Source: Oceanihabitans sediminis (lineage in GTDB: Bacteria; Bacteroidota; Bacteroidia; Flavobacteriales; Flavobacteriaceae). From it: a stretch of 64,000 nt of DNA. Every line of letters begins with the position of its first letter. The first letter of the stretch is position 1. The notes below the pieces were generated by a model. It saw only the letters and a program-made list of their open reading frames with translations. It had not been told where the DNA came from and made no database searches. The stretch spans positions 310,001 through 374,000 of the forward strand of contig NZ_QPIG01000003.1 in assembly GCF_003337215.1 (NCBI RefSeq), given 5' to 3'. Shown one piece after another: positions 44,139 through 52,722 of the stretch. A program made the translations under genes and the position numbers.

Positions 44139-45314
44139 ATGAACCCATCTGCAAACGGTTGGATAAATAAGTTACTTAACACCTTAGAAGGTAATGAAAC
44201 TATTCAGGAAACTTCTATTAGTGACTTTTTTATTGCCTTACGTGAAAGTGGATTTATTTATGGAAACAATGTAGCTATTGTTCAAAATTTAATTGAGAAT
44301 ATTGACTATACCAGTGAAGAGATTTGTAAAATAAATTTATTTCTTTCTTTATATTTTTCGCATCAAAAGCTTCATTCATCGGAAGACTTTGTAGATTCTG
44401 TGATAGACTTTTACACTAAAATTGAAGAATATAAAACTTCTTTTTTCCGGGAACTACTTGGAGAAAAAAAATCTCCAGGTTTACTAGAGAAGATTATTCA
44501 TAAACGTGTTTTAATTGACGACAATCTACTATCTAAGAGCTTCAATTATTTTATTACCAATGCACTTTTATACATTGATGTTCTTGCTTATAAACACTAT
44601 TTAAAGAACAAAACAATCACTAAAGACTATATCAAGAATATAGAATCCTCTTTAGAAACCATTGTTTTATCTGTTTTAAATTCGAAACAAACCAAAACAG
44701 ATTATGACCATAGTTTAATTAAGTTGTTTGAACAATCACTTCGCTACCAAAAGAAATATGATAGCACGTATCAAGAGGCAATTTCGTTTATTAATAGCGA
44801 ACTAGAAGCCCAATATATTTTAGACATGGCTTGCATGGCTACCTGGACAGATGCCGAAATTGATAAAAAAGAACAGGTTTTCTTAAATAAGTTGGGTACA
44901 GACTTACACCTAAATGAGGAAAAAATAAATGAATCGGTTCAAGCAATCACCAAGTTTTTCCACAACTATAAAGACCAAATTTTATTACTAGGCTCGAAAA
45001 ATATTGTAAAAACTTTTTACGATAACTCTAGTAGTATGGTAAGCAAGCTAATTTCTAGAAACAGTAAACGATTATATAAAGAATTATCTGAAAGTAAAGA
45101 ATTGATGCTTCTTATTTCTCAGTCTACTGTTAGAGATTTAACAGAGGAAGAACAAAAAAAAGTACAAGCACAGTTATTAGATATTTTTAAATCGATACCA
45201 AGTCTTGCTATTTTCATGCTACCTGGAGGTGCTTTATTACTACCATTGGTGATAAAATTTATTCCAAAACTTCTACCAAGTGCTTTTGATGACAACAGAA
45301 TTGAAGAAGATTAA
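44139..45314 (+). CDS. LETM1-related protein
   Basis: A 391-aa mostly helical protein. The C-terminal end, PSLAIFMLPGGALLLPLVIK then FIPKLLPSAF, resembles the membrane-embedded LETM1 segment and gives one hydrophobic helix near 355-378. A middle region (about 225-260, DMACMATWTDAEIDKKEQVF) recalls TerB-like helices. Flavobacterial relatives are annotated as LETM1-related biofilm-associated, but a role in biofilm or ion exchange is not shown here. The gene is alone, with its ATG at 44139. Confidence 0.75.
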   Translation: MNPSANGWINKLLNTLEGNETIQETSISDFFIALRESGFIYGNNVAIVQNLIENIDYTSEEICKINLFLSLYFSHQKLHSSEDFVDSVIDFYTKIEEYKTSFFRELLGEKKSPGLLEKIIHKRVLIDDNLLSKSFNYFITNALLYIDVLAYKHYLKNKTITKDYIKNIESSLETIVLSVLNSKQTKTDYDHSLIKLFEQSLRYQKKYDSTYQEAISFINSELEAQYILDMACMATWTDAEIDKKEQVFLNKLGTDLHLNEEKINESVQAITKFFHNYKDQILLLGSKNIVKTFYDNSSSMVSKLISRNSKRLYKELSESKELMLLISQSTVRDLTEEEQKKVQAQLLDIFKSIPSLAIFMLPGGALLLPLVIKFIPKLLPSAFDDNRIEED

Positions 45315-45336
45315 TCACATCCCCTTCAGCAACTTA

Positions 45337-46083
45337 TTAATCTTGTAATTTAAACATAATTGGAATAGAGTATGGTACACTCACTGCTCTATCTCGCTGT
45401 CTTCCGGGAGTCATTTTAGGTAATTCGCTTATAATTCTGTTTGCTTCTTTTTCTAGAGACTTATCTGGACCTCTGGTTTTAATATTCACCACATTCCCAT
45501 TAGCATCTACAATAAACATCACATACACCCTACCTTGAATTCCTAAGTCTTGCGCATTGGAAGGGTATTTAAACGTCTTTTTTATATGCTCTAGGACTTT
45601 GTCGTTAAAACACTTTTTAAGTTGTTCTTTAGTGCCAGTACATCCTGGAAAGACAGGAACACTTTCTACAATCGCAAAGGGTACTTCTGTTTCTTCTTCT
45701 ATCTCCTCGACAACTTCAACATCTTCTGCTTTTACAACATCTACAACCCTTTCTTCTACGTATTCCTCCTGACTAGTTTCGGAACTTTCAATAAGCGTTT
45801 CAACCACATCTACTTTATCATCTACAACGATAATTTCTTCTGGAGCTGCAAGAACAACAGGTGGTGGCGGTGGAGGTGGCGGGGGTGTATTTATATTTAT
45901 TATAGGAATATCTTCTTCTAATTCCTGTTCAATATCAACAATTTCTTCTTCTACAAGCCCTTTGTCGTAGGTTTTATATTCAATAGCTTTCCAAGCAAAC
46001 AATAGCATGATATTTAATCCTATAAGAAAATAAATAGTGCTGTTTCTGCCAACATCAATTTTAGGATTTTTCTTTAGTCTCAT
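45337..46083 (-). CDS. TonB energy-transducing protein
   Basis: A 248-aa inner-membrane protein that passes proton-motive energy to outer-membrane receptors. One transmembrane helix (about 15-31) is followed by an acidic stretch, nine consecutive Pro (PPPPPPPPP near 66-74) spanning the periplasm, another long Glu/Val-rich stretch, and a C-terminal TonB domain (about 160-248, YPSNAQDLGIQGRVYVMFIV). I prefer the ATG at 46083 to the GTG at 46086. No exbB or exbD gene is adjacent. The Pro tract is encoded by a GGT/GGC-type repeat that may be prone to slippage. Confidence 0.92.
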   Translation of the reverse strand: MRLKKNPKIDVGRNSTIYFLIGLNIMLLFAWKAIEYKTYDKGLVEEEIVDIEQELEEDIPIININTPPPPPPPPPVVLAAPEEIIVVDDKVDVVETLIESSETSQEEYVEERVVDVVKAEDVEVVEEIEEETEVPFAIVESVPVFPGCTGTKEQLKKCFNDKVLEHIKKTFKYPSNAQDLGIQGRVYVMFIVDANGNVVNIKTRGPDKSLEKEANRIISELPKMTPGRQRDRAVSVPYSIPIMFKLQD

Positions 46084-46280
46084 CACGTTATTATTAATAG
46101 TATTTAATTTACTACTTTTTTAAATAATAAACTATGATTTTAACTAAAATAAACTACTTAACAAACTAACTACTAGACAATTAAAACAAACACATATTCA
46201 TACATCTAAACTAAAAGTATAAAAGACCCCGTATGAAGTAGCATCAAATAAAAAGGTTTAAACTTCTTATATAGCAATAA

Positions 46281-46304
46281 AAATTCCCGCTATTGCGGGA
46301 ATTT
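46281..46304 (-). terminator. Terminator of guaB
   Basis: AAATTCCCGC and GCGGGAATTT form a perfect 10-bp stem around TATT just after the guaB stop; the reverse strand continues in a T tract. Confidence 0.88.
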
Positions 46305-46307
46305 ATA

Positions 46308-47780
46308 TCATCTAGAATAATTTGGTGATTCTTTTGTAATGGTGACATCATGTGGGTGACTCTCATTGATTCCGGAAGCAGTTATTTTTACAAACTGACC
46401 TGTTTCTTTAAGCGTTTCCACATCTTTTGCTCCGCAGTACCCCATTCCTGCACGTAAACCTCCTACAAACTGGTGAATACTTTCAACCAATTCTCCTTTA
46501 TAAGCTACACGTCCAACAATTCCTTCTGGAACTAATTTTTTAATATCATCTTCTACATCTTGGAAGTATCTGTCTTTAGATCCTTGTTTCATAGCTTCCA
46601 CAGAACCCATTCCTCTATAAGACTTGTATTTTCTTCCTTCGTATATAATTGTTTCTCCTGGTGATTCTTTAGTACCTGCAAGAAGCGAACCTAACATTAC
46701 GGTATCTGCTCCTGCTGCAATAGCTTTAGGAATATCTCCTGTATAACGAATTCCTCCGTCTGCAATAACAGGAACTCCAGAACCTTTAATTGCTGCTGCT
46801 ACTTCTAATACTGCAGAAAATTGCGGAAATCCTACTCCTGCTACAACACGAGTTGTACAAATGGATCCAGGACCGATTCCTACTTTTACCGCATCTGCTC
46901 CAGCTTCTACTAAATATTTAGCCGCTGCAGCTGTTGCTATATTTCCAACAATTACATCTAATTGTGGGAATTTCTTTTTAACTTCTTTTAAAACGGTTAC
47001 CACACCTTTTGTGTGTCCGTGAGCAGTATCAATAATAACTGCATCTACACCAGAATTCACTAAAGCTTCCGCACGATCTACAGCATCTGCAGTAACACCT
47101 ATTGCCGCAGCAACTCGTAATCTTCCGAAAGAATCTTTATTTGAAATTGGTTTCTGGGTAAGTTTTGTAATATCTCTAAAGGTAATTAAACCTGCTAGTT
47201 TATAGTTTTCGCCAACAATAAGTAGTTTTTCAATTTTATGTTGGTTTAAAATGCCTTCTGCGTCTTGTAAGGAAGTTCCAACTGGAGCAGTTACTAGGTT
47301 TTCGCTAGTCATTACTTCAACAATTGGTCTAGAGTTTACTTTTTCAAAACGTAAATCTCTGTTTGTAACAATTCCTTTTAAAGTTCCGTTTGCATCTACT
47401 ATTGGAATTCCTCCAATACTATGCTCTGCCATATTTTGCTTAGCATCTAGTACGGTTGCATCTGTAGTTAATGTTACAGGATCTGTTATCATACCACTTT
47501 CTGCTCGTTTTACTTTACGTACTTCGTTGGCTTGTTGTGCAATAGTCATGTTTTTATGTAAAACACCTATTCCTCCTTCTCTAGCAATAGCAATTGCCAT
47601 AGCACTTTCTGTAACAGTATCCATCGCTGCAGAAATAATTGGAATGTTAAGGGTGATGTTACGTGTAAACTTTGTTTGAATGTTGACTTCGCGTGGTAAG
47701 ACTTCGGAAAATGCTGGAACTAATAGTACGTCATCGTATGTTAATCCTTCTCCTACAATTTTGTTTTCGTGTGCTGTCAT
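46308..47780 (-). CDS. guaB: Inosine-5'-monophosphate dehydrogenase
   Basis: GuaB oxidises IMP to XMP with NAD, the committed step of GMP synthesis. It has 490 residues: TIM barrel with [15 protein letters not shown] near the start, a pair of CBS domains inserted at about 95-205, and the active-site loop [11 protein letters not shown] with catalytic Cys308. Later [10 protein letters not shown] and the C-terminal KEYE-type end region are present. A TAAATTTG -7 element is at 47806-47813, about 25 nt upstream of the ATG. Confidence 0.97.
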   Translation of the reverse strand: MTAHENKIVGEGLTYDDVLLVPAFSEVLPREVNIQTKFTRNITLNIPIISAAMDTVTESAMAIAIAREGGIGVLHKNMTIAQQANEVRKVKRAESGMITDPVTLTTDATVLDAKQNMAEHSIGGIPIVDANGTLKGIVTNRDLRFEKVNSRPIVEVMTSENLVTAPVGTSLQDAEGILNQHKIEKLLIVGENYKLAGLITFRDITKLTQKPISNKDSFGRLRVAAAIGVTADAVDRAEALVNSGVDAVIIDTAHGHTKGVVTVLKEVKKKFPQLDVIVGNIATAAAAKYLVEAGADAVKVGIGPGSICTTRVVAGVGFPQFSAVLEVAAAIKGSGVPVIADGGIRYTGDIPKAIAAGADTVMLGSLLAGTKESPGETIIYEGRKYKSYRGMGSVEAMKQGSKDRYFQDVEDDIKKLVPEGIVGRVAYKGELVESIHQFVGGLRAGMGYCGAKDVETLKETGQFVKITASGINESHPHDVTITKESPNYSR

Positions 47781-47864
47781 GATGCAATTAAGGTATAATT
47801 GCAGGCAAATTTACATTTTTTTTATTTTATATCTTTAAAAGAAATAATATATTTAATAAGTAAT

Positions 47865-48566
47865 CTAATAATTATTTTCACAATAGCTTCGCAGAATATT
47901 TAAAGCGTACTCATAGCGGGTTCTAGCATTAGAAATATCTCCTTTAAATCTAATTTCTCTTGGAACCATCAAACTATAAAAGCCTTTTCCTTTTGCCATT
48001 CTTTCAATAGTGATCTTACTTCTCTCGTTTATAGTTTCATAAATAGGATACAGCCACTTTTCTTGTTCTAAATGAATGATATTGTCATCCCATTGTAAAG
48101 CTTCTTTTCCTTGTAATATTTCAGTAGAAAAATACAGCTCTTTCATTTTTGTAAAAGCAGCATCAAAAACTGTTTTATTTCCTTGTTTCGCATAGGCTTT
48201 TACTTTCTTGTCTGTAAAAAAATTAAACGGAAAGGATTTTATTAGCTTCAACTTATTTGCTATAAAATGAGCCATTTTGGGCCAAACTACTTCATGGCCT
48301 TTTTTCTCCAAGGAAGAATAATACCATTTATAAAAATCTCTTCTTTGTTTTATGGAAGTATATTCTTCTGGAAGGTTATTTTGAAGATTATAGATATTGG
48401 CTTGCTGCCAAACCTTGGTGTTTTGTTTTCTATCGGAACTTAACCAATCCCTTTCTGCTAAGGTAATTTGGTTTGTTTCTTTTTGATAATGTTGAAGACT
48501 TTTCCATTCCTTTGAAAAGGAAGAAATAGACAACAAACATAATATTCCGAAGAAAAATTGCTTCAT
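47865..48566 (-). CDS. Secreted protein of unknown function
   Basis: A 233-aa protein with a signal peptide (hydrophobic residues 4-17, probable cut near Ser18-Lys19). I do not recognise the domain. It is helical and rich in Trp, Lys and Tyr, with RDWLSSDRKQNTKVWQQAN and a C-terminal EYALNILRSYCENNY. It lies 33 bp downstream of the four-helix membrane protein gene on the same strand, and could belong to that transcription unit. Confidence 0.65.
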   Translation of the reverse strand: MKQFFFGILCLLSISSFSKEWKSLQHYQKETNQITLAERDWLSSDRKQNTKVWQQANIYNLQNNLPEEYTSIKQRRDFYKWYYSSLEKKGHEVVWPKMAHFIANKLKLIKSFPFNFFTDKKVKAYAKQGNKTVFDAAFTKMKELYFSTEILQGKEALQWDDNIIHLEQEKWLYPIYETINERSKITIERMAKGKGFYSLMVPREIRFKGDISNARTRYEYALNILRSYCENNY

Positions 48567-48599
48567 TATTGCGTTAATATGAAGCCTAAAGTACGAGAA

Positions 48600-49103
48600 T
48601 TATTTTTGAAGCGACTTATCGCCTACGAATAATTGATATAAAATAATAAGAATTGAAACGGTAAAAGTAAGCGTCATTAGTGCTCCTGAAAATGCGACAA
48701 TATACTTCATCCACAGAAAACCTTTCCATAACATAAAGATACCACCAAAAGTAAGAACCACCGAGATAAAAGGCTCTACCATTAAAAAGGTCTTTAATTT
48801 TCTTGATAATTTTGTAGTGCTTAATAATAAACCTACCAAAAAGAAAATAATAGACATAGAAAGGATATGGTTATGCACTAGGGTAAGCATTTCCTTTTCA
48901 CTTTTCTTAAACTTCATTACAGTTGCTTCTTCATCTAGCTCATTCCCTAGATATTGTTCTTCGATGCCATTTGGGTTTGCTGAAGTTGTTTCATTAACAA
49001 ATAAAAGTCCGGTAAAAAAACCAATGCTTAATACTACAACAAATGCAGCGATGAAAAGCTTTAACTCCTTTGGAAACGAAAATATCAAACCGTTTAATTG
49101 CAT
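48600..49103 (-). CDS. Four-helix inner-membrane protein linked to the FMN-binding protein
   Basis: A 167-aa membrane protein with hydrophobic helices at about 15-35, 77-95, 106-123 and 131-158, and a short loop between helices 1 and 2. LVHNHILSMSIIFFLVGLLL has two His close to the membrane and could hold a heme or quinone, but there is no clear motif. It starts at 49103, directly after the FMN-binding gene stop at 49104, so the two are translationally coupled. A redox or electron-transfer partner role is inferred from that neighbour. Confidence 0.7.
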   Translation of the reverse strand: MQLNGLIFSFPKELKLFIAAFVVVLSIGFFTGLLFVNETTSANPNGIEEQYLGNELDEEATVMKFKKSEKEMLTLVHNHILSMSIIFFLVGLLLSTTKLSRKLKTFLMVEPFISVVLTFGGIFMLWKGFLWMKYIVAFSGALMTLTFTVSILIILYQLFVGDKSLQK

Positions 49104-49631
49104 TTACAGTAGCTGTTTTTTATGAAGTATTTTTAATGAAGCTAATAAGTTATTCATAGCATTAGTCATAGAGCGAACAGAAATTGTAGCTCCAGAAATT
49201 GCCATGATATTATCGTTATAACGAAGCTCGTCATTCTGAGTTTTTCCTACAAATTGTTTTAACCATCGTTTGCTTCCTATTTCACCACCATAGTCTTCAC
49301 GATAAATAAGGACTTTTGTTTTTAAAACAATTAAATCTTTATCTAATAAAACCAAATAATCAAATTCATCTGTTTTACTCGGAGCTTTAGCAACATAAGC
49401 ATAGCCTAAAAGTTTTCCTTTACTTTTTATAGAGAATAAATTGTCTTCTCCAAAACTAGCAGGGAGTGTACTTGCTACATCTTTAGAGATAACTTTCGCT
49501 TTAAACTCAAAGGTTTCTAGATCAAAAACTTCTTTTATTTCTTTATCTACTTTCTTTTGTATGTTTTTTGGCAATCCGAAAGAAAGCATACTTAAAGAGA
49601 CTAGTAATAAAAATATTTGTTTAAAATTCAT
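49104..49631 (-). CDS. FMN-binding domain protein, exported
   Basis: A 175-aa protein with a signal peptide (about 1-20) and a C-terminal FMN_bind domain. SGAT at 146-149 matches the flavinylation site, with Thr149 as the expected phosphoester attachment residue for FMN transferred by ApbE. The Asp normally three residues before SGAT (D-x-x-S/T-G-A-T) is Met143 here, so covalent flavin is less certain. It probably carries electrons outside the cytoplasm, together with the adjoining membrane protein. TATTTTTG 4 nt upstream of the ATG (49636-49643) suggests a leaderless mRNA. Confidence 0.82.
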   Translation of the reverse strand: MNFKQIFLLLVSLSMLSFGLPKNIQKKVDKEIKEVFDLETFEFKAKVISKDVASTLPASFGEDNLFSIKSKGKLLGYAYVAKAPSKTDEFDYLVLLDKDLIVLKTKVLIYREDYGGEIGSKRWLKQFVGKTQNDELRYNDNIMAISGATISVRSMTNAMNNLLASLKILHKKQLL

Positions 49632-49635
49632 AGTG

Positions 49636-49643
49636 CAAAAATA
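49636..49643 (-). promoter_or_regulatory. -7 element of the FMN-binding protein gene, leaderless arrangement
   Basis: TATTTTTG on the reverse strand, 4 nt before the ATG at 49631. Confidence 0.4.
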
Positions 49644-49683
49644 TTGTATTTATTCGCATTTATCATGCCATAATCACTAAAAT

Positions 49684-49731
49684 AACTAATAGCTAAAGTA
49701 AAAAACATTGCTTTTTCTTTAGCTATTAGTT
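49684..49731 (-). terminator. Terminator of the porin gene
   Basis: AACTAATAGCTAAAG (49684-49698) and CTTTAGCTATTAGTT (49717-49731) form a perfect 15-bp stem, extended by A5/T5. Two smaller hairpins lie between it and the porin stop (49743-49758 and 49770-49783). Confidence 0.78.
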
Positions 49732-49786
49732 TGACTAAAACATTCGGTTCTTTCCGAAGGTAGTTAACTAAGACGTTTGTCTTGTA

Positions 49787-50950
49787 TTAAAACCAAACTC
49801 CAAAACCTATATTTAACTGACCTTTAGCATCATTACCAACTGCTTTATTATCTAATATTTGGTAATCTGCTTTAACAACTGCTCCGTTAGCAATATGGTA
49901 ACTTAAACCAGCAGTTATTTCTTGTCTATTATAACCTAAGTTTCTAGTAATATTAGCATCTTTTGTTCCTGCATGTGTATCATATTCTTCATAACGAACA
50001 AATGCATCTAGTTTCTGCTCTTTAGATAATGGTAAAAGGTTATAAGCTGCTTCTGCATACCAACCTCTTAATTCGCTACCTAAATCTGCATCATATAAAT
50101 CATTATACTCATCTGCATCACTAATTAAAGCATGAATATATTGTCCTCTAGCTGAAAAACGTTGGTTGATATAACGAGCATCTAATCCAAACATAGAAAT
50201 ACCTACATCTGCACCGTCAATGTCTTGCACATCATCTTCTGCTTGCGTTCTTCCGAAGTATCCAGAAAGTCCTAAACGTAAACCTGAAATACCGTAATAA
50301 TCTACTTTAGCAGAAAGGTTTGGTGTATTAACTGTAGACTCTGCTCCTTTTTGACGTCCGTTACGTAATCCGTTTTTACCTCCTAAAGTTTTGTCTCCGT
50401 TTAATGAAGTAAAGCCATTAAAGATATACGCTTGGTAACGTAAAGATGCTTCATTGTATTTTCCTGTTACACCAACTCCAATTTCTCTCCAAGTTGTAGG
50501 AACAATACTTTTATCCATATTAGGACGCTCCACACCATTGTAGGTTGTTGGCTCATGGTATTCGTTTATAATTCCCATAGGAACTAACATTAAACCTCCA
50601 CGAATATTTAACCTATCGTTTAAGCTATAGTTTAAGAAAGCTTGCTCAACGTAAAGTTCCTTTACGTGTTCGTACTCTATTTCTGTAACAAACTGTACTT
50701 TATCACTAAATTTATAACCTAAAAGCATCACTAAACGGTGAACATCTAAATTTCCGTTTGCACCTTCTGGTTGGTTATAATCTACTTGTGCATAACCTCC
50801 AACTGTAATTCCTTTAGACGCATTTCCATTAAGAATGTTTTGAAGTGCGTTATCTTGATTGTTTTGTGTTGCTGTAGTGTCTTGAGCCACTGTTTGCGAA
50901 AATGCTACGATAGAACATAACATTAAAATGGGAAGTAATAGTTTTTTCAT
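49787..50950 (-). CDS. Outer-membrane porin
   Basis: A 387-aa protein with signal peptide (cut near Ala16-Phe-Ser-Gln19) and an outer-membrane beta-barrel body: alternating strands, many Gly/Tyr, and a C-terminal Phe (NIGFGVWF) typical of barrel proteins. GITVGGYAQVDYN is the first strand; acidic loops follow (DADEYNDLYDADLG). It looks like a phosphate/OprO-type or general porin; specificity is unknown. It has a good promoter (51003-51033) with a palindrome just upstream, and ends in a run of three hairpins. Confidence 0.85.
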   Translation of the reverse strand: MKKLLLPILMLCSIVAFSQTVAQDTTATQNNQDNALQNILNGNASKGITVGGYAQVDYNQPEGANGNLDVHRLVMLLGYKFSDKVQFVTEIEYEHVKELYVEQAFLNYSLNDRLNIRGGLMLVPMGIINEYHEPTTYNGVERPNMDKSIVPTTWREIGVGVTGKYNEASLRYQAYIFNGFTSLNGDKTLGGKNGLRNGRQKGAESTVNTPNLSAKVDYYGISGLRLGLSGYFGRTQAEDDVQDIDGADVGISMFGLDARYINQRFSARGQYIHALISDADEYNDLYDADLGSELRGWYAEAAYNLLPLSKEQKLDAFVRYEEYDTHAGTKDANITRNLGYNRQEITAGLSYHIANGAVVKADYQILDNKAVGNDAKGQLNIGFGVWF

Positions 50951-51002
50951 TTTACCTTATTGTTATTTAGACTTGATATAAATAATTAATTGTTTGCGGG
51001 TG

Positions 51003-51033
51003 CAAAAGTAAAAACGATTATCACTTACACAAA
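51003..51033 (-). promoter_or_regulatory. Promoter of the porin gene
   Basis: Reverse strand: TTTG (51030-51033), exactly 19 nt, then TACTTTTG (51003-51010). This matches TTTG-N19-TAnnTTTG and is the best promoter in the window. Confidence 0.7.
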
Positions 51034-51034
51034 T

Positions 51035-51059
51035 TTTATTTAGATTTATTTTAAATAAA
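51035..51059. promoter_or_regulatory. Palindrome adjoining the porin -33 box, possible metal-regulator operator
   Basis: TTTATTTAGA (51035-51044), 5-nt spacer, TTTAAATAAA (51050-51059): a 10-5-10 dyad with a single asymmetric position. It begins 1-2 nt upstream of the -33 box. The shape resembles Fur/DtxR-type sites, but the regulator is not identified. Confidence 0.5.
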
Positions 51060-51158
51060 ATTTAAAATAAAATAAAAAACACTAATATTTAAGCATTTAC
51101 AATATGTTAAAATTGAAATGAAAAATAGAAACTATAAATAAGTACGGAAAAAACCTAT

Positions 51159-52022
51159 TTAATGATATATTGAAAAGATTTTTGTAGCTTCATTATAGGC
51201 ACTTTCAAAAGATAAAGCATTTAAATCATGAACCTTTTTTGTAGTTAAATAAGAAAGTACTTTTTCGGTTGGCATATTACCTGTTAATTCATCTTTAGCC
51301 ATTGGGCATCCGCCAAAACCTTGAATTGCTCCATCAAAACGTCTGCAGCCTGCATTGTATGCTGCATCTACTTTTTCAAACCATGAAGTTGGTGTCGTGT
51401 GTAAGTGCGCTCCGAATTCTATATCTGTATATTTAGGAATAAGATTAGAAAATAAATAATCTATATTTTCTGGGTTAGAACTTCCTACAGTATCGCTAAG
51501 CGAAAGGATTTTAACACCCATTTTACTTAAACGTTCTGTCCACTCTCCTACTATATCCACATCCCAAGGATCACCATATGGATTTCCAAACCCCATAGAG
51601 ATATACACAACAACTTGTTTGTTATGTTTATGAGCTAAGTCTAAAACATCTTGTAAAAGTAAAACCGATTGCGCGATGGTTTTATGCGTATTACGCATCT
51701 GGAAGTTTTCTGAAATTGAAAAAGGATAACCTAAATAATCTATTTCAGGATGCTGACAAGCAGCTTCTGCACCACGCAAATTTGCTACAATAGCTAATAA
51801 TTTACTAGTAGTTTTACTCAAGTCTAACCTTGACAAAACCTCAGCTGTATCTACCATCTGTGGTATTGCTTTTGGAGAAACAAAACTACCAAAATCAATA
51901 GTATCAAACCCTACTCTTAATAGAGACTGAATATACTGCACCTTCTGCTCTGTTGGAATAAATTGTTTTATTCCTTGCATAGCATCTCTTGGGCATTCAA
52001 TAACTTTTACGTGGTCTTTCAT
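51159..52022 (-). CDS. Hydroxymethylglutaryl-CoA lyase
   Basis: A 287-aa TIM-barrel enzyme that splits HMG-CoA to acetyl-CoA and acetoacetate, the last step of leucine degradation. The start VKVIECPRDAMQGIKQFIPT gives the catalytic Arg and divalent-metal Asp positions. SLSDTVGSSNPE, GAHLHTTP (His metal ligands) and IQGFGGCPMAKDELTGN (catalytic Cys in GCPMA) match HMGL. Relatives such as homocitrate synthase lack GGCP. A TATCTTTG -7 element 7 nt before the ATG suggests a near-leaderless mRNA. Leucine dehydrogenase (57.8 kb) may feed the same pathway. Confidence 0.92.
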   Translation of the reverse strand: MKDHVKVIECPRDAMQGIKQFIPTEQKVQYIQSLLRVGFDTIDFGSFVSPKAIPQMVDTAEVLSRLDLSKTTSKLLAIVANLRGAEAACQHPEIDYLGYPFSISENFQMRNTHKTIAQSVLLLQDVLDLAHKHNKQVVVYISMGFGNPYGDPWDVDIVGEWTERLSKMGVKILSLSDTVGSSNPENIDYLFSNLIPKYTDIEFGAHLHTTPTSWFEKVDAAYNAGCRRFDGAIQGFGGCPMAKDELTGNMPTEKVLSYLTTKKVHDLNALSFESAYNEATKIFSIYH

Positions 52023-52029
52023 TTGAAGT

Positions 52030-52058
52030 CAAAGATAAAAAAGATTAGTAGATACAAA
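52030..52058 (-). promoter_or_regulatory. Promoter of HMG-CoA lyase gene
   Basis: Reverse strand: TTTG at 52055-52058, 17 nt, TATCTTTG at 52030-52037, then 7 nt to the ATG. Confidence 0.5.
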
Positions 52059-52101
52059 AACGTTTTTATAGGATTATGATAATAGATACGCTTCAAAAAG
52101 C

Positions 52102-52719
52102 TTAAAGCAAAATTAAAATAGCAATACCTATAAATACAATAATTTGTAACCATTTTAAAACTACTCCTAGATTCTTATTTTTTTTTATATAATCTGAAAT
52201 ACTTCCTGCTAATATTGCTATAGAAGAAAATAATATGAGTGAAACAAACATAAATATAAATCCTAGAACATAAAACTGAAAAACGGCACTTAAACTATCG
52301 CTGAATAGGAATCCTGGAAAAAAAGCCAAAAAGAAAATAGACACTTTAGGATTAAGCACATTCATAATAAACCCTTGTTTAAATAATTGGCTTAAACTCT
52401 TTTTGTGCACATTTTCGTTACATAATAGAATTCTAGAATCGCCTTTAAAAACTTTATAAGCTAGATAAAGCAAATAAAATGCTCCAAATAACTTGATATA
52501 AAAAAACAGGGTATCATTTTCTTTAATTACCGCCGAAACTCCAAATGCTAAAAATGTTGTGTGAATAATACAACCAGAAATCAGTCCTGCTACTGTAGCC
52601 AAACCATATTTTTTTCCGTTTGTAATACTTTGTATTAAAACATAAATATTATCGGGCCCAGGAGAAATAGCTAGGGCTGCAGTAGCCAAAACAAAAGAAA
52701 ATAATAATTCGTAATGCAT
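52102..52719 (-). CDS. LysE/RhtB-family exporter
   Basis: A 205-aa inner-membrane exporter of amino acids or their derivatives. The signature AISPGPDNIYVLIQSITNGK (about 17-36) is complete, followed by five to six helices and the conserved GFIMNVLNPKVSIFFLAFFP. The exported substrate cannot be named. It starts 3 bp after the pyrD stop, so it is probably co-transcribed with pyrD, although no pathway link is evident. Confidence 0.9.
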   Translation of the reverse strand: MHYELLFSFVLATAALAISPGPDNIYVLIQSITNGKKYGLATVAGLISGCIIHTTFLAFGVSAVIKENDTLFFYIKLFGAFYLLYLAYKVFKGDSRILLCNENVHKKSLSQLFKQGFIMNVLNPKVSIFFLAFFPGFLFSDSLSAVFQFYVLGFIFMFVSLILFSSIAILAGSISDYIKKNKNLGVVLKWLQIIVFIGIAILILL

Positions 52720-52722
52720 AGA

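Noticed and set aside
45840-45890. GGT/GGC-type repeat as a microsatellite or mobile-element trace
   Set aside because: It encodes the Pro9 spacer of TonB, a normal feature of the family.
46084-46307. A small gene in the tonB-guaB gap (about 220 bp)
   Set aside because: Only AT-rich sequence and the guaB terminator are seen; no start-stop frame with coding character.
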